64,000 nucleotides of DNA, taken from positions 478,770 to 542,769 of the forward strand of contig NZ_CYUO01000004.1 of assembly GCF_001407835.1 (NCBI RefSeq), in the 5' to 3' direction. Origin of the DNA: Lagierella massiliensis (GTDB lineage: Bacteria > Bacillota > Clostridia > Tissierellales > Peptoniphilaceae). The position numbers and the translations under genes are program-made. The notes beneath the pieces are model-generated. The model made no database searches, was not told the DNA's origin, and was given only the letters and a program-made list of their open reading frames with translations. This document shows, piece after piece, positions 10,301 through 18,286 of the stretch (the stretch's first letter is position 1; every line of letters starts with the position of its first letter).

Positions 10301-10485
10301 ACATTTTAGACAACATCGTCATAGAGTATACACCAACAGAAGAAGTTGAAGATGCAATTAAAAAATTTGAAGATTTTATCAAAGATGAAACTTTGGCAGT
10401 TGAAATAAAAATAAATAAATCTCTTGAAGGAGAAATTGTTGATTTAAATGGTGAAGAGATAAAGATAAAATTGGAAAAGAAATAA
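7387..10485 (+). CDS. ileS: Isoleucyl-tRNA synthetase, long (type 2-like) form
   Basis: 1032 residues, class I synthetase charging tRNA-Ile. The ATP-site signature lies in PPTANGKPGIHH (48-59): the usual HIGH is GIHH here, as in the longer IleS lineage. KMSKS is intact at 590-594. The editing domain (about 180-390), Cys pairs CPRC and HCWRC, the WYIRRNRRRFW anticodon-binding region and a long C-terminal extension are all present. Length and the GIHH variant place it with the long eukaryote-like/IleS2 branch rather than the 900-940-residue E. coli/B. subtilis branch. Expression is controlled by the T-box immediately upstream. It is a single-gene unit with a strong terminator. Confidence 0.97.
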   Translation: MAKFRDLSNKPVREREIETAEYWKEIDLLHETVNQRPKDKNYVFFDGPPTANGKPGIHHVISRTLKDMNCRYKTMRGYRVKKKAGWDTHGLPVEIEVEKKLNLQSKKEIEEYGVEAFNKECKNSVFTYEKAWREMSHRMAFMADMDNPYITLDNNYIETVWWLLDNMFKKGLVYEGAKILPYCPRCGTGLASHEVAQGYKNIKTDTIIVAFKRVDHDEYFLAWTTTPWTLPSNVSLTVGPDVDYILAESNGNKFYVAKALADKVLGEDYEVIKELKGKDMEYMEYEQLLPFIKPDKKAFFVTVADYVSTTDGTGIVHTAPSFGEDDYQTGRRYDLPLINPVNEEGKFDETPWKGMFVMDADPEVIKYLKEQGKVFKKQKVEHNYPHCWRCSTPLIYYSKPSWYIEVTKLKDKFIDENNKVNWFPEFVGEKRFGNWLENLNDWAISRSRYWGTPFPVWKCPNGHTTSVGSRKELKERAIEDISEDIELHRPYVDDVHLRCEECGEIMTREKDVIDVWFDSGAMPFAQHHYPFENKEKFFEELFPADFINEGIDQTRGWFYSLLAISVLTTGKAPYKNVLVNDLILDKDGKKMSKSRGNTLNPIELFDEYGADVVRFYSLYVSPPWVPTRFDVDGLREVESKFFRSFKNTYNFFKLYANTDDIDPREFYIEPKDRPEIDRWILSRYNNLIKEYKEDMDIFEVTKVVRNISDFVIEDLSNWYIRRNRRRFWKTEVDDDKKAVYNTTYEILLGLTKLIAPITPFMAEEMYRNLTDKVSVHLDFLPEEDESLIDMKLEKKMDIVRELVTLGRASREEVNIKVRQPLKEIVVDAKYKEIIEDLVPLIKEELNIKEVEFRKDLSEFMNYELKPDFKVAGRILGGKIKDFQKFLQEVDAKEFVSKLNETVQKIKLKDEDTEIKREYVEVRVSAKEGFDVTMANNLFVILDTTITPELKSEGYAREFISKVQQMRKSNDYDILDNIVIEYTPTEEVEDAIKKFEDFIKDETLAVEIKINKSLEGEIVDLNGEEIKIKLEKK

Positions 10486-10490
10486 AAAAT

Positions 10491-10524
10491 ATCCCTTACT
10501 GTGAATGCAGTAGGGGATTTTTTT
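10491..10524 (+). terminator. Intrinsic terminator after ileS
   Basis: ATCCCTTACTG pairs with CAGTAGGGGAT (one T-G pair) around a 6-base loop, followed by a run of T. Confidence 0.88.
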
Positions 10525-10526
10525 GC

Positions 10527-10580
10527 GATTAACGCTAATGAATGGTTAATCTTGAAATAGTAATTGTGTGTTGATATAAT
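10527..10580 (+). promoter_or_regulatory. Promoter with adjoining inverted repeat, upstream of the DUF4418 operon
   Basis: TTGAAA (10552-10557), a 17-base spacer and TATAAT (10575-10580) form a good SigA-type promoter. A perfect 7-bp inverted repeat, GATTAAC (10527-10533) and GTTAATC (10545-10551), ends exactly at the -35 element and is a candidate regulator site. The transcript would have a leader of about 200 bases before the first gene. That leader holds a small hairpin (AACTC/GAGTT near 10705-10720) but no gene or known riboswitch that I recognise. Confidence 0.6.
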
Positions 10581-10788
10581 ACAATAGGAAATAAATTATT
10601 TAAATCTCAAATATATGGGAGGTGGAAATTGCTGGTAAGATAATTATACATATCTAATCGTTAAAAATAAAAAGGTATTTTTTTAAAGTATAGGGAATTA
10701 TGGATTAACTCAAGAGTTAGTTTTCGATTAATAATTAGTATTCTTTCAAAAGTAGAAAATAATATAGACATAAAGAGGAATGATAAAA

Positions 10789-11199
10789 ATGAAAAATAAT
10801 GCTAAAAAAATTTGTAATATTTTAGCAATAGTAGCATCAATAGTTCTTATTATTGGGCTTAAAACTTTTGCTACACCATGTGAAGGGATGATTGAAACTG
10901 CAAAGGGAATGGAAGTTCCTATGAAGTGCCATTGGACTGATGTGGCACTATTATACTTAGCGGTTGCAACTATTGTAGTTGGAATTGCAAATATAATTAA
11001 GAACTCAAAGTCTATACTTGAACTAATTGGTATTGGTGTTTTATCAATTGCAATAACTATGAACAACGTTGGAATTGGAGTGTGTAAAATGGAAGGCATG
11101 GCATGTCACACAATGAAGACATTTGCTATTGTGATTGGTGTAGTATTTATTGTACTTGGAATTTTACAGATGTTTATTAAAAATGAGGTAGAATTATAG
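10789..11199 (+). CDS. DUF4418-family membrane protein
   Basis: A 136-residue protein with four predicted membrane helices and short loops. The start at 10789 is chosen because AGAGGA sits 9 bases upstream, while the ATG at 10780 touches that site. Conserved-looking Cys/His residues face one side of the membrane: TPCEGM, MKCHW, GVCKMEGMACHTM. That pattern fits the DUF4418 family, whose function is unknown. The stop codon overlaps the GTG start of the FtsX-like permease, so it belongs to a three-gene transporter unit. The Cys and Cys-His pairs could bind metal or be redox-active; this is inference. Confidence 0.8.
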   Translation: MKNNAKKICNILAIVASIVLIIGLKTFATPCEGMIETAKGMEVPMKCHWTDVALLYLAVATIVVGIANIIKNSKSILELIGIGVLSIAITMNNVGIGVCKMEGMACHTMKTFAIVIGVVFIVLGILQMFIKNEVEL

Positions 11200-12389
11200 T
11201 GTTTAAACTGGCATTAAAAAATGTCTTCAGAAGAAAAAATCAAGTTCTTATTGCAATTTTTGTAACTCTTATTTCAACTTTGGTATTTATTGTTGTCTAC
11301 AACATATATAAAGAAATAGATGATGGAATAAAGTTCAATGAGGATAGAATGGGAGCGGATGTTGTTATCTATCCTGCAGAAGCTGAAAGCAATCCACAGG
11401 ACTTTTTATTCAGCGGAGTTGCTGAAATGAAATATTTTGAAGAAGACAAACTAATGGAAAGAATTCCTAAGGACAAAATAGAAAAAGTAACAAATCAATT
11501 TTTTGTAAAGACTCTACAAGGAGGAGTTTGTTGTGGTACAGACAAAACCTATAGAATTGTAGGAGTAGATGGAGAGTCGGACTTTTTAATTAAGCCATGG
11601 CTTGAAAATGAAAATATTGAAAAAATAGAAGATGGAATGATGGTTTTAGGACAAAATATAGGTGGGGAATTTGGCAGAAAGGCATTTCTTTTAAACAATG
11701 TCTTTGATGTAAAGGGAAGGCTTTATAGGACTGGAAGCGGATTTGACGAGTCAATCTTTATGGATCTTGATACTGTAAGAGATTTAGGTAAAAAAACTTT
11801 CTCAACGGATTACTTTGATGAAAAAGATCCTCAAAAGCTTATAACTACATCCTTTATTAAGCTCAAAGACGGCGTTGATGTAAATGAGTTTATAGACAAT
11901 TTAAATGTTGAAGGTTTTGGAGCAAAGGTTATTCACGTTTCACAAGTTAGAGACATGGTAAAAGAACAGGCAAATTCATTCCTATTATTGTTTTTAATTT
12001 TTGCACTCTTAGTATTTTTAATAACTGCAATAGCAATATCAACTCTATACAACATGATTGCAAAGGAGAGAAAAACAGAAATAGGATATCTTCGTTCAAT
12101 CGGACTAAGTAAGAAAAAAGTTTTACAGGAAAGCTTCTTAGAAGTTTTAATCCAATCGGGAACAGCAGGACTAATAGGAGCAGTTCTTGGAGGACTATCA
12201 ACTGTGTTTATAACGGAACGAATAAGAAAACTTATGGCATTACCACTTGGTATAGATGTAAATCAAATAATTATTTCCATGGTACTTAGTTTAGTCTTTG
12301 CCATAGTAATTTCACTACTTGCAACAATAAGACCTATACTGAAAAACTCATCCATAGAGCCAAGTCAAGCTATTACAGGGGGGATATAA
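11199..12389 (+). CDS. FtsX/MacB-like ABC transporter permease
   Basis: 396 residues with the MacB/FtsX layout: one N-terminal membrane helix (about 17-37), a large extracytoplasmic domain (about 40-255) and three C-terminal helices (about 260-285, 310-335, 355-380). The GTG start overlaps the previous stop (TAGTG), and its stop overlaps the ATPase start. The outer domain contains an adjacent Cys pair in GGVCCGT, unusual for a generic FtsX protein and possibly a metal or disulfide site. Such permeases usually do not import solutes but couple ATP hydrolysis to work outside the membrane. The cargo is unknown; the DUF4418 neighbour hints at metal or redox chemistry. Confidence 0.85.
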   Translation: MFKLALKNVFRRKNQVLIAIFVTLISTLVFIVVYNIYKEIDDGIKFNEDRMGADVVIYPAEAESNPQDFLFSGVAEMKYFEEDKLMERIPKDKIEKVTNQFFVKTLQGGVCCGTDKTYRIVGVDGESDFLIKPWLENENIEKIEDGMMVLGQNIGGEFGRKAFLLNNVFDVKGRLYRTGSGFDESIFMDLDTVRDLGKKTFSTDYFDEKDPQKLITTSFIKLKDGVDVNEFIDNLNVEGFGAKVIHVSQVRDMVKEQANSFLLLFLIFALLVFLITAIAISTLYNMIAKERKTEIGYLRSIGLSKKKVLQESFLEVLIQSGTAGLIGAVLGGLSTVFITERIRKLMALPLGIDVNQIIISMVLSLVFAIVISLLATIRPILKNSSIEPSQAITGGI

Positions 12390-13045
12390 TGTTGGAATTA
12401 CAAAATATAACAAAGACATTTACAACTGGAGAAGCAGTAACCCCAATAAGAAATATAGACCTAAAAATTGAAAAAGGTAAAATCACAACCATTTCGGGAG
12501 AGTCAGGAACTGGAAAATCTACACTATTAATGATAATTGGAGGACTTCTAAAACCAACAGAAGGAAAAGTTTTATTACAGGGCAAAGACCTTTGGAGTTT
12601 AAACGACCAAGAGATTTCAAAACTTCGTTCAAAGACCTATGGCTATTTATTTCAGTCTTCGGTAATGATAAAGGCTCTTACAATTGCAGAAAATATAGAA
12701 TTTGCTGCAAAAGTAGCAGGCAAAGACATTTCAAAAAAAGAAATAGAAGAACTTTTAGATAACATTGGAATAAAAGATAAGAAGAATAGCCTTCCCCATA
12801 CCCTTAGTGGAGGTCAAAGAAGAAGGGCAATGCTTGTAATAAATCATGCAAGAAATCCAGAAATAATTATTGCAGATGAGCCAACAAATGACTTAGATAA
12901 GTATTGGAAAGAAAAAACTTTGGACTTTTTTAAAGAGTGGAGAGATATGGGTAAGACAATTATACTTGCAAGCCATGACCCTGAAGTGGAAGCTCTTGGA
13001 GAAATAAAATATAAGATTATTGATAGTGAATTGAAATTAAAATAA
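12389..13045 (+). CDS. LolD/MacB-type ABC transporter ATPase
   Basis: 218 residues, a single nucleotide-binding domain. Walker A GESGTGKS is at 37-44, the signature is LSGGQRRRAM, Walker B is IIIADEPTNDLD and the switch His is in LASHD. Size and sequence fit the ATPases that pair with FtsX/MacB permeases. It is translationally coupled to the permease (TAATG overlap, GGGGGG as ribosome site). It supplies ATP hydrolysis for the DUF4418-FtsX complex at the cytoplasmic face. Confidence 0.92.
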   Translation: MLELQNITKTFTTGEAVTPIRNIDLKIEKGKITTISGESGTGKSTLLMIIGGLLKPTEGKVLLQGKDLWSLNDQEISKLRSKTYGYLFQSSVMIKALTIAENIEFAAKVAGKDISKKEIEELLDNIGIKDKKNSLPHTLSGGQRRRAMLVINHARNPEIIIADEPTNDLDKYWKEKTLDFFKEWRDMGKTIILASHDPEVEALGEIKYKIIDSELKLK

Positions 13046-13076
13046 GAGACAGGAGATGAAATATTCTCTTTTTTTT
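13044..13076 (+). terminator. Weak intrinsic terminator
   Basis: AAGAGA and TCTCTT form a 6-bp stem around a 15-base loop, followed by eight T. The stem is short and GC-poor. Confidence 0.4.
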
Positions 13077-13156
13077 AATTATAAATTTTAAAAGATGGTA
13101 AAGACTGATTTAATTTAACGTATTAATATGATACAATTATATAAGCGCGACTATTA

Positions 13157-13177
13157 TTTAGTTAAGCTATAACTAAA
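13157..13177 (+). promoter_or_regulatory. Perfect inverted repeat next to the ribosome binding site
   Basis: TTTAGTTA (13157-13164) and TAACTAAA (13170-13177) are perfectly complementary with a 5-base spacer. They end three bases before the AGGAGG of the large surface protease gene. It could be an operator or an RNA hairpin near the ribosome site. A -10-like TACAAT lies upstream at 13132, without a clear -35. Confidence 0.45.
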
Positions 13178-13191
13178 CTTAGGAGGTTTTA

Positions 13192-16100
13192 ATGAGAAAG
13201 GTAAGAAACTATTTTATTGCTCTATTGTGCTTTGCATTGTTAATCTTTTCACCTGAAAAAAACTTTGCAAAAGAAATCAATAGAATTGCTGGACCTGACA
13301 GATACAAAACTGCAGTAGAGATAAGTAAAAGGTATGTTAAAACAACTGATAGAGTTATAGTTCTATCTGGAGAAAATTATCCTGATGCTATATCTGCGTC
13401 TGCAATGTCTTGTGAAAATGAATACCCTATCCTATTAACAAGAAAAAATATGGTGTCAAAGGAAGTTATCGAAGAGATTAAGAGAGTAAAAGCAAAAGAA
13501 ATTATCTTGGTAGGTGGAGAAAGTACAATTTCAAATTCTGTTGAAAAAGAACTTTCAAAGGTAGCAAAAGTAAACAGAATTGCAGGTATAGACAGATACC
13601 AAACTTCAGTAAAGGTATTTGAATATAAGAAAAAATTAAACCCTAATTCTACAAAAGTAGTTTTTGCAAGTGGAAAGAACTTTGCTGATGCACTTGTAGC
13701 TGCGCCTTATATCTACAGTGAAGGCTCAATAATACTTTATGATGCTGGATGTGGAATAGATTTAAACAAATATAGTCCTGAACTTATATTTGGTGGTGAA
13801 AGTAGTTTACCAGGATTTAAAAATGTAAAAAGAATTTATGGCAAAGATAGATATGAAACTTCATTAAAAGTTGCAAAGGAGTTTAACTCTAATAAAATAG
13901 TTTTTGCAAGTGGGGAAGATTTTCCCGATGCTCTTGCAGGTGGACTTGTTGCTAAAAAGAATAATGCTCCAATTGTACTTGTAAGAAGAGATAAAATAGA
14001 AGGTAATCTTACAGATTATTTGAAAGAAAAAGATATAGAAAAAGTTATTATTCTTGGTGGAAAGAGTTCTATATCAAAAGGTGTAGAAAACAAAGTAGAA
14101 GAATTCTTAAAAGTTGGTAATAAAGATGAAGATAAAAAACCAACTGAGTCTACTAAACCAACAGAACCAACTAAACCAACGGAACCAAGCAAACCGACAG
14201 AACCAGCACCAGTATTGGATAAGACAAATTTAGAAAAAGAGATAGAAAAGGCTAAAGAAGTTTTAAAACTTGATATGGCTGATTCTGACAAAGATAAACT
14301 TCAAAAGGAAATATCTAACGCAAGTGATGTTTTAAAAAATGCAAAGTCACAAGATGAGATAGATATGGCTGTGGAAAAACTAAAAGAAGCAGTTAAAAAT
14401 GCAAGAAAAAAAGTTTTTGTTGAGATTGAAGATCCGCTTTTTAGGAAAGTTTTAAATAAAAATATCTCAAGAGATAGAGAAGACTCTGCAGCTATAACCA
14501 AGGAGGAAATGGAAAGTTTAAAAGAAATTTCCATATTCTTAGATGCGGATGGTAATCCTACTTTTGGAGAAAGCTTTACTTATTCTATCTTAGGAGAACC
14601 GAAGAGTTTATCTGGTACAAAGGACTTTAAGTTTGCAGTTACAAGAGGTATGAAGAGCATAAAGGGGATTGAACATTGTGTTAACCTTGAAAAATTAAAG
14701 TTAAACGAAAATGAAATTTCCGATATTACTCCTCTAAAAGATTTAAAGAATTTAAAGTACTTAGAAATTCAAAGAAATAGAATAACAGATGTAAGGCCAT
14801 TAGAAAATTTAAAGAATTTAGAGTTTTTAAAACTTTACAACAATCTAATCGAAGATGTATCTCCCCTTGCAGGGCTAACCAATTTAACAGGACTTGATTT
14901 ACATTACAACGTAACTGTGGATGGAGATGAAAACAATAAAATAATTTCTAAGGGAATTACAGATATATCTTCACTAAAAAATCTTACAAAGTTAGAATTT
15001 CTTGATGTATCTGCAAATAGAATTGATGATGTATCAATAGTTAAGGATTTTACAAAATTAAATGATGTTGATTTTACTGGTAATAGAGTATATGACTATA
15101 CAGAATTAGCAGATTTAATTTCTAAACTTCTACCAATGCAAGATATAGGAATGGCAAGCATAGGTTTTTGGGGTCAAAAAGTAGGTGTTCCTGAAAAGTT
15201 AACTTTTACTTCAAATCCTTTATCTTTTGATAATCCATATAAGGGTTTTGATAAACTTGAAAAGAAATTGGAAGAAGTTTTTGAAGCTGATGAACTTAAT
15301 ATAATGGAAAATATTGAAGCAGATGTTCCTGGTGTAACTGCCCAATACGATAAAGCAACAAATAAAATTAATCTTGAAATAGATAATGATGTGCTTTATG
15401 CAAATAGGGGAAAAGAATTAAAAGTAAATTTAAAAATTACTTTTGCAGTTGCATATATTTGGAACATTGGCGAAATAACTGTAGAAATCCCAGATGATAT
15501 TAAGTTTATGGACAAAGAAACTGAAGATTTTTATAAGGAACTCTTTAATGAGTATAGTAATTTTTATAAAAAGTACACAAATTTAACAGATGAGGCAAAT
15601 AAAAAATTTTCAAAGGACAAGAAACCTATAGGTGATAGAGAAATAACTCCGGAAGATTTAAATATGTTAAAGACATTTAAAGTGAAGGGCAGAAATGTAA
15701 CTGATACACTTGTGAGCCCATTAAAATATGCGAAGAACTTAGAACAGTTCCATGTAACTTTAAATGACGCTTCGTTGAAGAGGGAAGTAACAGATTTTTC
15801 TTTTCTAAAAGAAATGCCTAAACTCAAAGAGTTTTGGTATATCAATAATGATTACAAAAACCTTCAAAAGGAGACACTAAGCGCAATAGATTTTTCCACA
15901 AATAAAGAGATAGAACATATAAATATACAAAATACGACTCTATCAAATTTATTTGGGCTTAGGGGAACTAATCCTAAATTTTTGAGCTTACAAAATAATA
16001 ATATAAGTAATATTTCTCAAATTTCAAAGATGACAAATCTTACAAGACTTGACTTAGATAGCAATAAAATAACTTCAATTAAAGGACTTGAAAATTTAAA

Positions 16101-18219
16101 GAACTTAATTACACTTTATCTTCGCGACAATCCTATTGAAGATATTTCAAGCTTGAAAGGACTTGAAAATTTAGAAGCATTACATTTGAGAAATACAAAA
16201 GTAAAAGATATCACAGCTCTAAAAGAACTGAAAAAGCTTCACAGACTTTATGTTGATGAAAATGAATTGAACGAGGATTACTTTGAAACTATTAAATCCT
16301 TTAAGACATTAAACACCATATTTATAGATAAAATTAATATGGATGATTTTTCGTGGCTAAAGGAAAATAGTGTAAGACCAGAGGACGACCCACTGGCAAC
16401 TGAAGGTGAAGACCAGGCGAGAATGGCTACATTTAAAGAGCTAAATGTAGAACTGAAAGCTGATAAAAAAGATATAAAAAATGGAAAATTGACTATTTCA
16501 AATCCTATAACCGATTTTAAAAACAATCCAGTTGAACAGACTGATATGGATGAAGTGGGAAATCCAATTGAAACAAATTCCAATTTACAGTTTGTTGGAG
16601 ATAAAATAGAAATTACTGTTTCAGATGAGGCAATAGAAAAGGGTAATATAAGTGAATCTTACTCAATTTATTTTGAACATCCAGAACTTTTATTTGGAGA
16701 GTACGGTGGACAAGCTCCAAGTATTTTCGGTAAAGTGGTATTAAATGTGGGACTTACTGAAAGTGAAAAACCTGCTAAAGAGTTTGAAGAAGACGGAGTA
16801 ACTCCTGTTAAATATGACCTAAGAGAAAAAGGGTTTGTAACTCCAGTAAAAAATCAATATAAAGATGGTTCATGTCGCTCATTTTCTTCCCTTGCAGCCC
16901 TGGAATCATTCTATAAAATGAAAACTGGAAAGGACATTGACCTTTCAGAAAATAACTTTGAAACAAGACAGGGATTAGTATTTAATAATAAATCAAAATA
17001 TGACCAACCAAGAAGTGGAAGGGATAGAAATTCTGACTTTGGTTATTTGATGTCAGGTAATGGACCGATTCTTGAAAAGGAAGATCCTTACAAACCATTT
17101 TCACAACCAGATATGGATATACCTAATTCTATAAGTGAAGATGCTTATAGGGCAGGACTAAGTAATAACGGACCTATCGAAACAAACCCTGCACTAAGTG
17201 TAATGGGATTTGAATTTTTAAAGGATATAAGTAAAGCTGAAATAAATAGTCCTGAAGATGAAAATTTAAGACAAATCAAACAAGCGATAGTTAAATATGG
17301 TGCAGTTTCTTCAAATGTATACATGTCACATGATGGTCAAAAGAGATTTCCATATCAAAATGAGAACTGTTTCAACAAAGACACTTCAGCATATTTTGTG
17401 AAGAAAGAGAAGAATATAATTTCAAACCATGCAATAGCTATAGTTGGATGGGATAACAACTTTTCAAAAGATAACTTTGTTAGCACAAATAGACCTACTA
17501 TTGATGGAGCTTGGATTGTGAAGGACGCACAAGGAACAGAATTTGGTGATGGTGGATATTTTTATGTATCCTATCAAACTGAAGGAATTGGCGGAGACCC
17601 ATATGTGTTCACAAGAGTTGAAGATCCAGATACTTATGCGGGAATTTACCAACATGATGAAATGCCATTTACAGACTTTATGAGATCTGACTTTTATTCA
17701 GATATAGGTGGAAAAACTATTTTATTAAATGCTTTTAAACCTAATGCAGGTGAAGAATTAAAAGAAATAGGATTTTATACTACAAAGAGAAATGCAGAGT
17801 TCGAAATATATTTAATAGAGGATTTTGATAAGTTTGAAGAGGATGCCTCAGATTGCTTTGATGAAGAAGAATATATGGAACTTATAGAAAAGTATAAAAT
17901 TTATGATAACAAGATGGATACAAAAAGTGAACATGCATATGCAGGTTATCATACTATTAAGTTAAAGGATTTGAATAAAGAATTAGAATTTGCAGATAAC
18001 AAAACATTTGCACTTGGAATTTGGGTTAGAAATAGTGACAAGGAAGATCCTAATCATGAATGGGATATGGTTGTTGAAAGCAAATCCACACCTACAGGGA
18101 AATATGCAGAAGTAAATAAAAATGAGACATTTGCATTTGCCTTTGGTGAATTTTGTGATTTAGGTAACCTTGGGAAAATAAACGCATGTATCAAAGGATA
18201 TTTCACAAATCAACATTAA
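13192..18219 (+). CDS. Cell-wall-anchored CWB2 / leucine-rich-repeat / C1-family peptidase
   Basis: 1675 residues, secreted. A signal peptide (1-26, cut near NFAKE) is followed by three CWB2 wall-binding repeats (about 27-312; each starts with a RIAG/IYGxDRY motif). Next come a Thr-Glu-Pro/Lys-Pro linker (about 312-341), a helical segment (343-406), internalin-like LRR arrays (about 486-647 and 866-1040), a papain-like C1 domain (about 1207-1463) and a C-terminal beta-rich region resembling the lectin-like domain that follows such proteases. Oxyanion Gln1222, Cys1228 and His1413 are present. The usual catalytic Asn is Asp1445, and the Trp after Cys is Arg. CWB2 plus C1 plus lectin-like recalls Clostridioides difficile Cwp84, in another order and with LRRs added. 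Likely role: surface protein processing or host-protein cleavage. Confidence 0.9.
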   Translation: MRKVRNYFIALLCFALLIFSPEKNFAKEINRIAGPDRYKTAVEISKRYVKTTDRVIVLSGENYPDAISASAMSCENEYPILLTRKNMVSKEVIEEIKRVKAKEIILVGGESTISNSVEKELSKVAKVNRIAGIDRYQTSVKVFEYKKKLNPNSTKVVFASGKNFADALVAAPYIYSEGSIILYDAGCGIDLNKYSPELIFGGESSLPGFKNVKRIYGKDRYETSLKVAKEFNSNKIVFASGEDFPDALAGGLVAKKNNAPIVLVRRDKIEGNLTDYLKEKDIEKVIILGGKSSISKGVENKVEEFLKVGNKDEDKKPTESTKPTEPTKPTEPSKPTEPAPVLDKTNLEKEIEKAKEVLKLDMADSDKDKLQKEISNASDVLKNAKSQDEIDMAVEKLKEAVKNARKKVFVEIEDPLFRKVLNKNISRDREDSAAITKEEMESLKEISIFLDADGNPTFGESFTYSILGEPKSLSGTKDFKFAVTRGMKSIKGIEHCVNLEKLKLNENEISDITPLKDLKNLKYLEIQRNRITDVRPLENLKNLEFLKLYNNLIEDVSPLAGLTNLTGLDLHYNVTVDGDENNKIISKGITDISSLKNLTKLEFLDVSANRIDDVSIVKDFTKLNDVDFTGNRVYDYTELADLISKLLPMQDIGMASIGFWGQKVGVPEKLTFTSNPLSFDNPYKGFDKLEKKLEEVFEADELNIMENIEADVPGVTAQYDKATNKINLEIDNDVLYANRGKELKVNLKITFAVAYIWNIGEITVEIPDDIKFMDKETEDFYKELFNEYSNFYKKYTNLTDEANKKFSKDKKPIGDREITPEDLNMLKTFKVKGRNVTDTLVSPLKYAKNLEQFHVTLNDASLKREVTDFSFLKEMPKLKEFWYINNDYKNLQKETLSAIDFSTNKEIEHINIQNTTLSNLFGLRGTNPKFLSLQNNNISNISQISKMTNLTRLDLDSNKITSIKGLENLKNLITLYLRDNPIEDISSLKGLENLEALHLRNTKVKDITALKELKKLHRLYVDENELNEDYFETIKSFKTLNTIFIDKINMDDFSWLKENSVRPEDDPLATEGEDQARMATFKELNVELKADKKDIKNGKLTISNPITDFKNNPVEQTDMDEVGNPIETNSNLQFVGDKIEITVSDEAIEKGNISESYSIYFEHPELLFGEYGGQAPSIFGKVVLNVGLTESEKPAKEFEEDGVTPVKYDLREKGFVTPVKNQYKDGSCRSFSSLAALESFYKMKTGKDIDLSENNFETRQGLVFNNKSKYDQPRSGRDRNSDFGYLMSGNGPILEKEDPYKPFSQPDMDIPNSISEDAYRAGLSNNGPIETNPALSVMGFEFLKDISKAEINSPEDENLRQIKQAIVKYGAVSSNVYMSHDGQKRFPYQNENCFNKDTSAYFVKKEKNIISNHAIAIVGWDNNFSKDNFVSTNRPTIDGAWIVKDAQGTEFGDGGYFYVSYQTEGIGGDPYVFTRVEDPDTYAGIYQHDEMPFTDFMRSDFYSDIGGKTILLNAFKPNAGEELKEIGFYTTKRNAEFEIYLIEDFDKFEEDASDCFDEEEYMELIEKYKIYDNKMDTKSEHAYAGYHTIKLKDLNKELEFADNKTFALGIWVRNSDKEDPNHEWDMVVESKSTPTGKYAEVNKNETFAFAFGEFCDLGNLGKINACIKGYFTNQH

Positions 18220-18229
18220 AATTAATATG

Positions 18230-18261
18230 TAGACACATTAAAATAATTAATGTAATATAAT
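18230..18261 (+). promoter_or_regulatory. Candidate promoter with overlapping inverted repeat, oligopeptide importer
   Basis: TATAAT (18256-18261) precedes the binding-protein gene; the best -35, TAGACA (18230-18235), has a long 20-base spacer. A perfect 6-bp inverted repeat, ACATTA (18235-18240) and TAATGT (18248-18253), lies between them and could be an operator. Confidence 0.45.
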
Positions 18262-18286
18262 ATTTGTAAAAATTAAGGAGGAATTT

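Noticed and set aside
10620..10640. Tiny gene behind GGGAGGTGG in the DUF4418 leader
   Set aside because: The ribosome-site-like sequence is followed only by a TTG frame of a few codons ending in TAA; no protein family or conserved peptide is evident.
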